From: Archilochus colubris
Taxonomy: Eukaryota; Chordata; Aves; Apodiformes; Trochilidae
Assembly (NCBI GenBank): GCA_023079485.1
Contig: CM041090.1
Location: 38,094,874-38,158,873 of the forward strand
Direction of reading: 5' to 3'
Length of the DNA: 64,000 bases
Shown here: positions 39,771 through 53,800 of the stretch, piece after piece
Position numbering within the stretch: position 1 is the first letter of the stretch
Layout of the letters: every line of letters begins with the position of its first letter
Made by a program: the position numbers and the translations under genes
Notes under the pieces: generated by a model
The model's database searches: none
Told to the model about the DNA's origin: nothing
What the model saw: only the letters and a program-made list of their open reading frames with translations

Positions 39771-40699
39771 GGGCAGAATGTAGGCTGCAGGCATACATTG
39801 TCTGTGAATTCCCCATTTTTCACCCAGCAATGTCCCCAGAGTGTTTCTCTGCGGGACAGCTCTCAATCCATTAATCTCCCAGTTCCATTGTGCTATTTGC
39901 ACAAGGTCTTCTCAAGACTGCACAGACACAAAAACCCCAAAAAGTAAATATACAGAAACAGCAATCTAATCAAACATTTATTTCTGCTTTATTGCTTTGG
40001 AGACAGAAGACAGCTTATTGTGCTTTTATTTACATTAAGTGTGTCAATATAATTTGTGCAACTCTTAAGAATAAGTCATGTTATCATGTTATGTGCTGTG
40101 TTTAATTTATCTGTTATCTGCTGCGACAGTGTCAACATGGGAAACCTCAGCAAGGTTCACAAGAGGGTGTTGAACAAGATTGTGACCTGCTTCTTTGGTA
40201 ACTGTTTCTCATGTTGTTTTCAGGGCCTTGTACTTCAGCTTTACATTGGTTCTTACACTTCAGTCACAGTCAAGTCCTTTTGTATAGATACCAGAGTTTA
40301 ATAAACTCCCAAAGTGCTGGAAGCATCGGTCACAGCTCAAAGTGCAACACAGCTGTCATTACTTCTGTTGATGTTCAGGTTGACTTTAGTTGACTTCTAA
40401 AAACTGTTAGCATCACTGGCCTCTTCAGAAAGTTCAGGTATTAGAAGGAGAAATATTTTTAGTTTTCCTTGAGAATTTAGGTGTTGGTCAAATCCCAGGG
40501 CTCCTGCAAAAGGGATGCGGTGTGGTCTGCGAGGAGAGCAGGGGGTGAGTGCGGCTGGGTTGGGGGCTGCCGGGCAGCTTGAGGAGGGAGGGGAATCATC
40601 CTTCTCCCCAAGAGGCAGCCATGAGGCTTTCCGTAGGAAGCCCGGCACAGCTTTATGTCTCCAAAGACCAAGTTTTGATCTCCAGACATTGTAGCCAAA

Positions 40700-41480
40700 C
40701 TGTCCTGGACACCTGCCCAGCACCCGAGGACAGGCAGCGCTGTTGACGAGCCGGAAAAGGCCGAGCAGCCCTCTTTCTCCCCTGGGGGTCACGTCCAGGA
40801 GGGAAAACAAAAGAAGGTCCCGCTCCCAGAAACTGTCCTTCACCCCTCGCCACATGCATGGCCTCTCCCCCACAAACCCAGCTCTTACTACCCCAGCCTT
40901 GACTCCGCCAGCCCCGGGGCCACCTCACTCATCCTCCATCCCTCCCTCCCCAAGGCTGCGGTCGGGACCGCCCTCAGGCCGCGGCGCGGGGAAGGGGCAG
41001 CGCTGATCAACCGAAGCTGCCCGCCCTCTGCCCGGAGGGTGGAAAGAGAGGCGGGGAAGAGAAGGAGGAAGAGGCCGGCGTTTTGCTGCCGTGGGGCAGG
41101 CTCGGTTTGAGCCAGCGGGGGCGGCTCCATCCGAGCCGCAGCCCCCGATAAAGGGGAGGCAGGAGGGCAGGGCGGCGGTTGCGGCGGCGGCCATGGCGTG
41201 GGGTTGCGCGCTCTGCCTGGCGCTGGCGGGCGCTGCCCTCCTGGCCCTGCTGGTGCAGCTATTCCGCTGGCTGCGGGCCGACGGCGACCTCACGCTGCTG
41301 TGGGCCGAGTGGCAGGGGAAGAAGCCAGGTAAAGACGCCTGCCAGCAGCCGCCGGGAGGGTGGGGGTAGCAGCGGCCCCGGGGGGGTTGGTTCGGGATGG
41401 GAGCGGGCTTGGGGCGCTCCGTGAGGGGAAGGGAGATGGCGGCCTCTGAGGGAGAGGGGGGTCCCCTAGAGGGGGAGCCA
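40700..41480. promoter_or_regulatory. DHRS7: CpG island, DHRS7 promoter and first exon
   Basis: GC- and CpG-rich segment flanking the DHRS7 start codon at 41193. No TATA box is evident just upstream, so initiation is probably dispersed, within about the last 150 bases before the ATG. Long minus-strand frames here (for example 41563-40925) are GC-rich shadows. Confidence 0.85.
41193..41328 (+). CDS. DHRS7: DHRS7 exon 1 (residues 1-45)
   Basis: The start lies in a strong Kozak context (GCGGCCATGG) and is the first ATG of an open frame in the CpG island. It encodes [20 protein letters not shown], a membrane anchor, then [19 protein letters not shown]. The donor CCAG|GTAAAG leaves phase 1. The anchor differs from the human sequence while the following residues are nearly identical, as is normal for this family. 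Confidence 0.95.
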
Positions 41481-44400
41481 GCCCTTGGCAGCTGCCCCGC
41501 AGTCTTGTTTGGAAGTTTATTCCCTGGGGGAATCATCTCCTCAGGAAGTGGTGGATTCCCCAACGCTGCACACTTCGCCAGACAGCTCGGCAGGGTGCTG
41601 GGCCATCATCTAAACCCTGTGCCTACCTAGGAGAGTTTAGATCGGGTTGTTCTGGAGGTCCTTTCCAACCTGGCATTCTGTGATAATAAAGATAACCCCG
41701 AAAGTACAATTTTCCTGCCCTTAACGAGCGAGGCATTTGGTGGCTTCCTCAAATCCACAAAACATCAGTCTATAAGCACCTCTGCGGTGACAGGGAGCTC
41801 CAGCGGTTCTGTGGGAAGCACTGGCTTGTTTGGACCAAACCCAGTTGTTTTGCAGCATTTCTGGGCAGTGTTCGGTTCTGGCACTGATGTGCGGGTAGCG
41901 GAGGCTGCCTGGGGAGTGGCAGGTCCAGAGAATGTCGAAGCAAGGGTTGGGAAGAGAAAGGGGGGAGCTTGGCACGGGTGGTGGTTGTGTTTTCCTTGTG
42001 TTTCAGTTTGTTCCGACATCTTCGGGTAGGTTCCAGTTGTAGTGCTGAAAGTAGAAAACATGAATGTTAGTGTATGGATTACAGGGGTTTCTTTGGAAAG
42101 CAATGGCTGTCAGTGGCTTTGCACCACTTTTGTAAGTTGCTGACTTTGACACCTGTGGGTACAAAGGTTCAATGAAGTGCCTTCAGATGGGGATTTTTCA
42201 ACTCATGCACACGTTGATCTTTCTAATTTGACTGTAATGAAATACTATTGTATTTGATTGTAGTCAAATTGTACTTGTACATTTGTATGCGATTGCATTT
42301 GACTGTAATCAAATACTATTTCTGGACAAAGGTCTATAAAGATCATATCTTTTATTTGCTTAATAGAGACTACTGATAAGAAAGGCCCCAAATTTCTGAA
42401 TATCCTCCCACCCCCTCAGCTTAGCCAAAAGTGGAAGTTTGGGGCTGCTGTGGGCTGTGCTGGGTGTGGGTGATTGAGGTTAAAGTGGGGAATTGGTGCC
42501 ATCAGCAACCACCAGCAGCCTCATCTTACATCTGACCCATCAGGCAAAGAAGTGAATCTGAAAGTAGAACATGGGACACTACAACCCTGTCCCATGTGGG
42601 AAATGAAACTGCATATTGGGTTGAGACATGGAGACTGGGCTGAGTGAAGGTGGATCACAAATGTGTGCCTGCAGGGAATGGGGGAGAAAAGGTCTGGTCT
42701 TGATACTATGATCCCATAGTGGTCATGGGGTGAGGGGTGGCATTAGGAAGGGCTTGAGAGACAAGTAGGAGAAGCTTGCTGAGACATCCCTGTTTTGTGC
42801 TTTCAGTAGAAGCTTACTGCAAAAGTGCTAGTCCTTATAAGAGACAACAGAAAAGCATGCAAAAGGGCTAAAGGTCTAAGAAATATTAAATATAAACCTG
42901 TGTGAGCAATCTTGGGAAACACTTCGGGTGTGCAGCCCAAAGTTTTATAGTAACTGCAGGCAGTTCACTTAGTATAAGAAAACTACAAAAAAAGCTTCAT
43001 GACTGGACTTTGCAAAGATCACTGAAAGACTCAGGGCAGAGAAATAAGATAGATCTTGACTAATACAAACAGAATGGAAGCTTTGTCCTGAGGGATCTAT
43101 GTGCAAGATGTCAAGATGTAGGAGCTCTCAGGTAGGTATAGTGCTATTTGAAATGTAGCCCTCAGTCTTCTTGGAAGCCTGGAAATCTTTTAAGTAGTTT
43201 CCCAAAGTTCCTATGTAAAGAGCAATGTAGTCATTTTCTGATGTAGTTGTTTCAATATGTAATGTAAGAAGAATCAGGCAGAATTTTGTCAACATAAATT
43301 CCTTTGCTTTGCAAAGAGTTGAGCTGTGTTTTCCTCCCCACCTTAGTGCTTGTAATCAGCTATAATGTGTACCTGACACAGCAGGATTTCAGTGGCATTT
43401 TGCTGATAGTTCAGCCATATTCTATGTAGAATATATGTAGAATCCTAACTGTTCCAATAGGAAAACAAGGAACAGAGCAAAAGATATTCCTTTAAATATG
43501 TTACCCCTTGTCTCTTCCTCCTCCTCATCGTGTGCATAGGTAAGTAGCATGTGGATCCCATGGGAAAAAAAAGCCTTATTTTTATTTAAAGCTGTTATTG
43601 GAGCTCTCACTTTTGCAGTCATTATATTGTATTATTGCATCTACAACATTACTATGAAAGTCAGAGTTTTTGGAGATAAACCAGAAAGCACACTGCTCTC
43701 TATAATATAAATGAGATATTAAAAATATACACAGTTAAATATATAAACTTATAAAAATATTTATGTATAAATATATAGACTAAAATATAGCTATAAAGGA
43801 AGAAAGTCCTTGATCTGTGTAAGACCAGTTCCATTTTAATGATTCAATTCTACAGGGAGAATTCACTTCTGGATTTTGTCATTGGCAGGTGCTGTGGAAT
43901 TGTTTCCCATCTTCTTAATATTTGTGTGATGGGAAGACAAGGGTAACTGGGTGCTGGATGACTATCCTTATGCATTGTGTTTCACTTACCATAAACCAGA
44001 GTTTTTGTGCTTTTCACAGGCAGCCTAATATTATCAAGCTGATGTATGAAAGCCTACATGTCTTAAAGTCTACTCTTAAAACAGTGACTAATCTGTGGTT
44101 CTTTAGAGCTGTGAGGAGGAAATTCTGTTTTAAACCTCTCCACCCCATTTATTTTTTCATGAATGAATTGATGCTTAAACCTTTTTCTGTACGAGCTATA
44201 AAATGTTGGGAAAGAGCCCTAAACAGAGCTACAGAAGCACTTCTTGGATTACTTGCAGTGCTACTCTGTTCAACCTCTCATTTGTTCTGCCTTGTTACAC
44301 AGTGGTTAATGGTTAATAACTGTATGATCTGCTTTTATTTCTTTAATTTGGAATTGTTAATTTTTAAACTTATTTCCTGTAACAACATTTATTCTAGAGC

Positions 44401-44769
44401 CAGCTGGTGGTTTGATACTTGTTCTACAACAGTGTTCGAGTCAGGTTTTCCATTCTGTTAACTCCTAGCAACTCAGGTGCTTGGTAACTATCAGCACTGG
44501 GGAAGCAGTGGAAAACTTTCCTTGTCTCAGTTAATTATTCTGTCCGCAGACCAAGATCCTGAATAACTGCAGTGGAGGTGCCCAAGACAGGTTGGGAACA
44601 GGGAAACTGAGTGGTGGGAGGAAGCGGATTTGTTTTCAGTAGCAAGAGGAGTGTGGTAAGCAGGGTTGGAATTATGTCCATGTGTGTGTTTTGTTCACGT
44701 AGTGTCTGTTTACATGAGTGTTCTGGAAAAAAAAAAAAAAGAGAGAGAGAAAGCAGAGGGAAAAAAAAA

Positions 44770-44805
<36 letters not shown>

Positions 44806-47800
44806 CCCATGGGTTCAATAAATTGGTAATGTATTGGAGTAAAACTGCAGGAGTGTCAATAAGCTGTACAGACAGCAGCCATTTGGTGTAATTGTTAACA
44901 CAGTGGCCATTCCTACAACTTCAGCAAAATCTCTTGGCATCTCAAGTTCATGGGCTTAGAATGCACCTCTGCTTTGGGAAGTGGCTCTTGTTGATACTGT
45001 TTTTAAAAGCAAACAAAAAAAACCCAGACAACCCCGAAACACCAAAGCTTGGGCTTAGGAGGTTTTTTACTTTGACTGAAATATAGTCAGCTTAAAAATA
45101 GATAAAAAAAATACTCACTGCCAGTTCCACAGACTCAAGCTGAGCTCTGTTAGTCAGTCTTGAGTACCGTCTATTCTTGCCAGAAGGGTGGAAGGTTTTG
45201 GTGCTGATCTCTTCAGGGGATTTGTGTCATTAGGACTCTGAAAGTAGAAATTTGAAACACCATATGGTGTAGAGAGAACCAGGAACTGGTTGCTGAAGTA
45301 AACAGGAAGCAAAACAGTCCCAGCTGCTGGCTGCAGAGAAAATGAAATGCTTTGCTAGATTACATGAGAAGGTCAGTTTTAGTGCTTAAGTGGATCATGG
45401 AATGGAGGTGATTCCAAACAAAGGAGAACAGCTACATAAGCAGAGGAGTAAAAGGAGTAAGATGCTATTGTTTTCACTACAGGTTATAAAAGCATGCCTG
45501 GGCAGGAGCTATGAGTACATGGGAAATTCACACATGAGCTTACACCTTGGGAACTCTGTGTACTGTGCTCCATCCAGTGCAGGAATTAACCTGCAGCAGG
45601 TACAAAGCAGAGTGGATGAACACCCATATGGTTTGTTATGATTAGCTGTCTTTGTTCTGAGGATTTTCTTCTGTTGACAATTACTTAGGAACTGAGGTGG
45701 AACATTATTAGGAAAGGCTTGGTTAGGCTTTTGTTTGGATACAATACAGTAACTGTTTCGTGTCCTTCCCAAGAATTCTCTCCTTCATTTTCCTCTGAAG
45801 CTCTTCTTAATAAGGTTTGTGGAACTGTTATATATGGATGGCTCACAGAAATGCAATCACATTTCTTCCATCAGGTAGATAATCAGTGTTTATACAGACA
45901 GGCCTTGGAACAAAGTTCAAGTGATAACAGAACAGCTTTGAATGGTTTCACAACTGCATGTGACTGAAAAATAAAGAAGTGAGGATTTTATAATAGTAAA
46001 CAAAAATGAGCATACTTCTTAAAAACAGGATCAGATTATACCCCAGCAGTGACTTAAATGCTTATCCCAGCATTGGCAATGTGTTAACTACTGTCTTGAT
46101 TCTTTTGATAGAACATGAACTGCGTGGCAAGGTTGTCTGGGTGACTGGAGCTTCAAGTGGAATTGGAGAAGAATTGGCTTACCAGCTATCAAAGATAGGA
46201 GCTCTGCTTGCCATCTCAGCAAGAAGAGAGGATGAGCTACAAAGAGTGAAAGAGAAATGCCTTCGTAAGTACAATTTGCTGCTTCATGCAGGAAGTTCCA
46301 CTCTCACTCTGATGGAGTTGCCACCCAAATACCCATGTAACACAGGAATAAATTCCATGATGAAAGTGAACTTTATACATAGTGACACTGTACATTTGAG
46401 GCCTATATTTTCTTTTTGTGAGAAGCCTTTGTATAGACTTGCATTATGAGTTCCTTCATAATTCCCAGTATCACCTAAAAATCTCTTCAATTCTAAGTGA
46501 CCTTGTAAGGAACTAGATTAAGGAATAAGTACTGTGGGGAATGGAGGAAACAATCTGAGGGGTATCATCTTATTAAGAACCAAACCAGATAGCTGCATGC
46601 TACTAAGAAGTCTTCTTCCTTCAGGTTTGTGAATGTTACAGACTGACAGCTGACTTTCTGTTTGGAAAAGGAATGAATAAAAATGTTCAGATAAACCAGT
46701 TCTGAGCAAGTGCAAGCAAGAGGATCTCCTGTTCCTCTTTTTCTCTTCTGTTTTCTGAATTGACAGCAAGCAAGATAATTAATTCCTATTGATAAAACAG
46801 AGGTTCTAAACATGATTAACATCTCTTTTTCAGACTGTGTCCTCTGTAGCTCAGTATGCAGTGTCTTTTACTGAGTTTATTATGACATTGATAGTTTTTT
46901 GGTTTTTTTCTGGTAATGTTGACAGTATGTCTGCAGTTCACATGGGATAAATGCTGGGGAATAATAAAATGTTCATCCTGGGTTAGCACCTAACCATTTC
47001 TAGAATGACTGAAATCTGTCAAGGACCTTAAAAAATTGCACTTATTTTTATTTTCTGGTGCTTAAAAAAAACAGACACTTAAATAGATATCTTTAAAAAA
47101 AAATGGGTAAGGGACTTAGGATGACAGTGTGATTAAGTGGGATTCATGGCACGATTCCCACTCTGTATGATGCAATGTTTAGTGGTCAGTAACTGTGTTT
47201 GCATCTGTGGCTGTTTGTTGTCATTGCAAAACTGGTAACAGTAGACAGGCTGGCAGGAGCCAGAATTCTGGATATGTATTTTCAGGCAACACTTGTATGA
47301 GAGTGCAGTGTACTAAGGAATATTCAGAAAGATTATTTCTATCCATGTGAACTGAGAGTACAGACTTACATAAAATAAATTCTGCCTCTGCCAACTTGAA
47401 GTAACCCTGTGAGTGTCTTAGGTGTGGTATGTTCTATCTTTAAAGTCTTAGATAGTAGTGTATTTGGCAAATATACACTACTGAACTTTGTTTTAACTGT
47501 AGTTCCAAACTAGCAGGAATATTGGAACCTGTTTAGGAACACAGTTACTCTGTTTTCTAGAACCACCCTTTAAGTAGTGCAAGAGAATAATAGGGGGCCC
47601 CTTCTGGCATCACTGCATGGCAGTATTCTAGCCCAGGTGTGAATTTTGCATTTGACTTTGAGCTTAAGGTTTGTCAGACCATTATTACAGCTTGTTAAGA
47701 TGCTTCTGAATGGCAGTCTTCCCCTCCAGCATAGCAACTGTTCCTTTGAACTTGATGTTAACTGAAAATCTGATGAAAACCTGTGTTTTGTCCCATCATC

Positions 47801-50800
47801 TTGAGTCATTAAAAGATAATGATCATGAAGGGATACCACTTATAGCTGGCTACCAGTTAGACTTTGAATGGTTTGAATATTTTTTCAGGACTGGTGATGC
47901 AGCCTGATTTTCACCTGCATTGTAATCTAGTCTTCTAGTTCCCCTCTATTTCCCCAATATATCTTCAAGGGTGCTATGGAAGACAACATAGAAAGCTACA
48001 TAGTCAAGGTAAACAACATCAGATCCAACTATTTCATCAGAGAAAGCAGTTAAGTAGGTCAGGCACTGTATGCCCATGCTAAATCCATGCTTGGGTGCTA
48101 AATCTTGGATGTATAGGTTGCCCAGCTTATATGTGCAGTTTGTCCCTAACCTGACTGTCCTCTGATATCAGTAGTATTTCTTTCTCCCAGAGTCTGGCCT
48201 CAGGAGCATGGGAGACCTAAGAGGAGATCTTGCCAGTGAAGAGCAAGGCACAGAAAGCAATGAGTACCTTATGTTTTTGTGTGCCCTTCATCACCATCCC
48301 TATTAAACTGTGAGCTCACTCTTTGGTCTTCCTTTTAGTGGTGCTGTACCTATAAAGCCCTCATTAACTCTCACATTCCTCACTGGTCTGAACTCCATTT
48401 GAGTGTTGATCTTCTTGTTTCCAACCCTGCATGCTGGGGCACTGGGTGCACGTGCTTCCTGGGCACCTTGTCCTCCCTGCTTCCACCTCTGTGTTTTCTT
48501 TTTGCAATTGAGTTTAAGAGTATTCAGTGGGGTTTGAGTAGCTTGGGGTGGATTAAGGAAGGGCTGCCTCATGGAACATCAATTTGAATTTGGCTGAATT
48601 ATGTGGCAAAACTGGAGCTAATAGGCTTTAACATGCCACCCGTAGGTGCTATACACAGCAGCAATTTAACTGGATAATTTTCATATAAATGTCAGAATCA
48701 GGTACATCTGTCTTGTTCTGCATTCAGACACCACCCTGTGATAAATGTTTATGGATTCTGCACTGCTTAAAAGCTGAAGGGGAGGTGGAAAAGTGCTCTA
48801 AAATCTATGGTAATACTTGTTGAGTCATACAGATGCACACTCAACACTTCTCTGCAGGAGGGAGAGAAAACAACTTGTATAACTTACATGGTTCCTGCAA
48901 GTGGCTTCTGCATTTCTTCTCCCAACCACTCTTTGCAATGTGAGTTGAATTTCACCAGTAATTTTGGGGGCTGTTTTCTCTCAAAAGCTCTAAAAAGGAA
49001 AGAAAAAGAAAAAAAGACAGAAAGGGTGTTTTTGGTTTGAGAAAGCTTAAATATTATTTGATAGGTCAACAGAATGACAGATAATCTATAAATTATAGAA
49101 TTATGCAGTAACTGAGGTTGGAATGGACCTTGGAAGGTTTTGCTCAGCCTCTGCCAAGAGCTCATGTTCTCTCAAAGGGCATTGTACAAGATAGAAATTA
49201 AAGTGTTGAAGAGCTATGAAATAAAGGGTCTGTGCTGAGTAATGGCATTTATTGTGTTATGAGAAACTGTTTTCTTGGATTAACATGTACTGAAAAGGTT
49301 TGTTGATTGGAAATCCCTGTGGGCATCCCAGAGGACGAAAGTGTACACTTGGTGTCCTACCAAAGTATTCTAAGTTAGCATTACTTACTGGGTTTGAGTG
49401 ATTGTAACTGTTTTAGTTAAAAAGTAGCTAAAGCCTAATGAGTCATTAGCAGTTGGTCAGTTTGAGCCCGATGAGAAGCCAGGTAGTGTAAAGCTGCTGT
49501 GTACAGAGGCTTTAAAAAGACCTCTGGAAAATACACACAGCTGTATGAAAGTGGCCCTTGTTCTGGGTAAGAGTGAGCTTTGAGGACTTGGCTTCAGAGC
49601 TGTTGCCTCTGGTGGCCATGTGGAAATCACTGCAGCTGGAGACACTTCACTGAAGGATCTGAAGTAATATGTTAGCAGTTGTGTCAAATGATGAACTCTG
49701 AACTACAGCCTCCCACTTGGGAGTGAGTGTTATTGTAACTATAGAATCATAGAGTGGTTAGAGCTGGAAGGGACTTCAAAGATCATCTAGTTCCAACCCC
49801 CCTGCCATGAGCAGGGACACCTCTCACTAGATCAGGTTGCTCAGAGCCCCATCCAGCCTGGGCTGAGATACTTCCAGGGATGGAGCTTCCACAGCTTCCG
49901 TGGGCAACCTGTTCCAGTGTCTCACCACCATTACACTAAAGATTTTCCTCTTAATCTCTAACCTAAATCTCCTCTCTTCAAACTTAACCTCATTACCCCT
50001 TCTCCTGTCACTAGAAGCTCTGGTAAAAAGTAATTGTTCCATTAAAATCATCAGTTGGGTAGCAGGTAAAAAAGGAAGTGGAATATTAGGCATTATTAGT
50101 AAAAGGAATGGAGAACAATTTCCACAATGCCTTGGCACATTCTTGCAACACTGTGCACAGTTCTAGTCATCTGCCAGAGAAACAAGGGGATGAGGGAGTG
50201 ATAGAAGCTGTTTAGAAAAAGGGTGACAGCAATGTTTGGAGTTTTGTAAAGCTGTCTGTGGAGTGACTGGAAGAGGGTTCCTCATCTGAGAAAAGAAGTA
50301 AAGAAGCTGACAGAGATCTGATAGAGCCTGGGTGTTTTGGGGCTAGAAATCAGACTGGACTACTGATTGCCCCAAAACAAGAACTAGGCCTCCAGTTTGG
50401 CATTTCCTGAGGTCAGAAGTTTCTAATGTTGTATAAAAGAGCACTTCCTTCCTTATCAGCAGTCTGGGTCTCTTCCTCTGATTTTTCTGTTCTCCTGTAT
50501 AGCTTTCTTGGCTGGGTTGACTGTGTGGTCTTCTTAATCCATGGCAGAAACACTTCACTCCCCAGTAGACTTCAACTGTGCAAATTTGCATGAGGTGGAG
50601 TGTCTCTGAGGGTACTTTAAACTACATGGATTTTACTGTGTTTTTTCTGGAAGAAATGGAGGAAAAAATGCAGATGGATGAGTTGGAGGGTAGAATTAAT
50701 GGAAATTCTGGTGGCTTTAAACCAGATGGATGGGTTTATTGTAACAAATAGCCTAAATACTAATGACCTTTGAACAGGGGCAACGTCTGGATTCCAGTGA

Positions 50801-53800
50801 CCTCTTTATTTGTACATCACTGTAAAAGCAAAGTTCAACCTTCCTTGTGTTTGTAAGAAATAGTAACTAAAAAACCAGAGCCTTAGGCTCCCTAAAGAGG
50901 GCAGCTGCTTAAAAGAGAAAAGAGACAGTTGTGGCTACAAATGATTTTAGAAACAAAAATAGTGCTATCAAAGTAGTATGAATAAGTATGACACAGTAGT
51001 ATGACTAAGGTTTAAAAATCATGTTATATGTAGTTAAAGAAACATAAAAAGATTAACATTGAAGATTTTATTTTTGTGAGTTACCTGCCCCAAAACCCCA
51101 GGGTAGCAAATGATTGCTCAAGAAATACTTTCTATGGAAAAGGTCAGTTGTTCTGAAGAGACAGTGGTAGAAACACTCAACATAAAGGCTTCAACTGGAT
51201 GACAGCTGACTTTCATTTCAGAAGATGGACATATTAAAAGCTGTCAGTTAAATAAAAACCTTCTCCTTCCACCTCCCCCAGTAATCGAGCTTCTCTAGGC
51301 TTTGCTTCATAGCTACTCATGTGTATATGTTGTGTTTTGGGTCTAAATAAAGATGAGTCTAAATAAAAACTGCTTGACCAGTCCACATACAAAGTGTCAA
51401 GGCTGCCAACACACAGTGCTTCTGAGTGGCTCCATGAAAAATTTCAGTAGCCAATAATCCTGTCACATGTTATTTCCAACTGTTGCACTTTACTCCAGAA
51501 TGGAATTGTCTATATTGTGCTACACAAGCCTATTTAACAAAGTCTCAAGCTTTTCAGAATCAAAAACATGCTGATGAGAAAAGAAAGACCTGGTAGAAAC
51601 AATAAAAATGGATATTTTGTGGAGATCAAAATGAGCACAAAGGAAGCATTTTATTTCCAGCCAGATGTTATCATTTCTTAGTGTCTTTTTAGTGAAAACA
51701 TGATGTTAAATTTCCTCACATTTCCCACCACTGTTATGTCAGTAGTCTTACTGGATCTCATTCACTTTATGGTTTTTAGAGATCAGCAACTTGAGTGAAA
51801 GTGATATTTTTGTTCTGCGTCTGGACTTGACTGATAGAAACTCTCATGAAGCTGCAACCAAGAGTGTTCTTAAGCATTTTGGCAAGGTAAGGTGTGCTTC
51901 TAAGGTTAAACTTGCTCATCTTCTCTATCTCCTATATCTGCATTTACATTTGTATTTCACTTTTATTCTATTGTATGGTAAATTGACCAGTGTCTGCATC
52001 TTTCTGAAGTTGCAAGTGTGAAACTTGCTAAAAAGTTACCTGAATTTTCATCCCTTCTGTTGCTTGCTCCTGAGTTTCTTAGGCTTTGCAGTGATGCAGC
52101 AATAAACAAATAATCACTGGTCATTACCAAGAACTGAAAATTTACTTGGTATCACTGAATTTCTGACCAACTGGAACAATCCTCAACTATGTATTTAGGG
52201 CTTAAAAGCATGTGTGAAAGTCAGAACCTTTATTTTGTAGTTTCAGTAATGTATCTAATTTGGGTTCAGACAAATATATGGGACAAAATTAGACATCAGG
52301 CACTAGTAGGTTTTTTTGTTTTGGTTTGGTTTTTTTGTGTGTGTGCCTAGTTTTCTATATTTCCAGTCCAGAGTACACAGCTAAAATGATATCAGTCAGA
52401 TCTAACTGATATTAAGTGCAATGTTCAAAGCTTCAAGCTGATCTGTTTGATATTTTGATTTACCAGTGAAATTGTTAGTACCAGACTTGTCTCTTCTGTT
52501 GTAGTTGGTTTCTGGTTGGGCATAAAATTTATTTTCAATGGTCACTTTCAGGACCTGAGCATTTAGTGTTATTTGCTACAGCACAGCAAGGTTAAAAAAA
52601 ATGTGTGAAAAATAACTTTCTAGATGCCAGGGTTCCTGGTTAACCTTGTTTGGCATCAAACACTGTGCTCTTGTTTTGTTGACTCAGCTCAAAATTATCC
52701 AGTTCAAAGGGGAAGTTTAGTGGGGGAAGGCAACTGCTGATGCTTCTTTAGCAGCTGATGTATCTTATTTGTATGTGGCAGAGACAAGGTTAAAGGGAAG
52801 AGAATAATCCCTTGACAATTGCCTGAGGAAGCACACATATTAATATTTTTTGTATTTTCTATTAATCTATCATTGTATCTTTCCTGAGATTGATGTTTTG
52901 GTCAACAATGGTGGACGTTCCCAACGCTCTCTGTTTGTGGACACAAACCTGGATGTCTTCAGTGCCATAATGGAGCTCAACTACCTAGGAACAATCTCTT
53001 TAACAAAACATGTCCTGGATCACATGATCCAAAGGAAAAAAGGAAAGATTGTCACTGTCAGCAGCGTGATGGGTATTATGGGAGCTCCTCTTGCCACCGG
53101 GTACTGTGCCAGCAAGCATGCTCTGCAGGTAAGTTAAATTTCTAAAATGAATTAAGTTTTGATGTGTAATAGGCCAGCATCAGTTAGGACTGTAGCAGAG
53201 GACTTTTTCTGTGCAGAAAGCACAAATTTCTCTGTGAATTTGCACACAGCATATGTAACTTCCCCATGTTTTGAAAATCCTTCAAAATTAGTTTGTGCTG
53301 AAATGTGAAATATCTCAGCTCCCAGTGTAGATTTATTTTCCTGACTAAAATTCAAGTGCCAGCCTAGTTGGGCCTAACCCAAGTTAGTAGTTATTCCAAT
53401 GTGAAGTAGTTAAATTCCAAAGTGAAATGCCAAGACTTTGAGGCCTTCAGATAAAAGATTACCTAAATCAGAGGGTTATTCTCTTTCACATAGAAGCCCA
53501 AATGTTCTCATCTTAATTCAGTTAGGGAGGAAAAGTCAGTGGTGATAGTTTGAAGACTACATGAAATTAACAGTAAGTTGAAAACAGTGATTGGTAAAGC
53601 AAACTATTTGGAGAAATGAGAATTCCTGGTCTATTTGGGAACATCTGAACAGACCTTTCCAGCAGTTTTGGATCTTGCTGTAATGTAGAGAACTGCAGCT
53701 CATAATGTCTTGGGAAGTCATCTGCTGAGTAACACTTTTCTATATTGCTTGGAAAGAGGTTTTGAAAGTGGTCTCGTGCATGGAAAAACAGAAAAGAAGA

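Larger units (their letters stand above)
25980..40500. other. Intergenic region between divergent PPM1A and DHRS7
   Basis: About 14.5 kb of mostly AT-rich sequence with no recognisable gene. It holds four CR1 fragments (29128, 33832, 37158 and 39335, listed separately), a ZNF143-type motif at 27876, and T/G-rich and A/C-rich tracts between 30680 and 31075. All open frames are under 160 codons, and those longer than 100 fall in CR1 sequence or the DHRS7 CpG island edge. Confidence 0.7.
41329..46111 (+). other. DHRS7: DHRS7 intron 1
   Basis: 4.8-kb intron. It contains a CR1 tail fragment at about 41520-41690, an AT-rich patch at about 43680-43800, a 540-base open frame (43922-44461) of unknown meaning, and a purine microsatellite at 44729-44801. 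No other gene was seen. Confidence 0.85.
46265..51779 (+). other. DHRS7: DHRS7 intron 2
   Basis: 5.5-kb intron. It holds two reverse-oriented CR1 pieces (49088-49165 and 49741-50040) and possible LINE-like sequence at about 50100-50330. The rest shows only short frames without homology. Confidence 0.85.

Noticed and set aside
40925..41563. 212-codon minus-strand open frame
   Set aside because: GC-rich shadow opposite DHRS7 exon 1 and its promoter island. Composition is Pro/Ser/Arg-rich and no domain is visible.
46265..46449. Continuation of the DHRS7 exon 2 frame beyond 46264
   Set aside because: The frame runs past a strong donor GTAAGT. Joining to the exon at 51780 restores the conserved DHRS7 sequence, so the extension is intronic.
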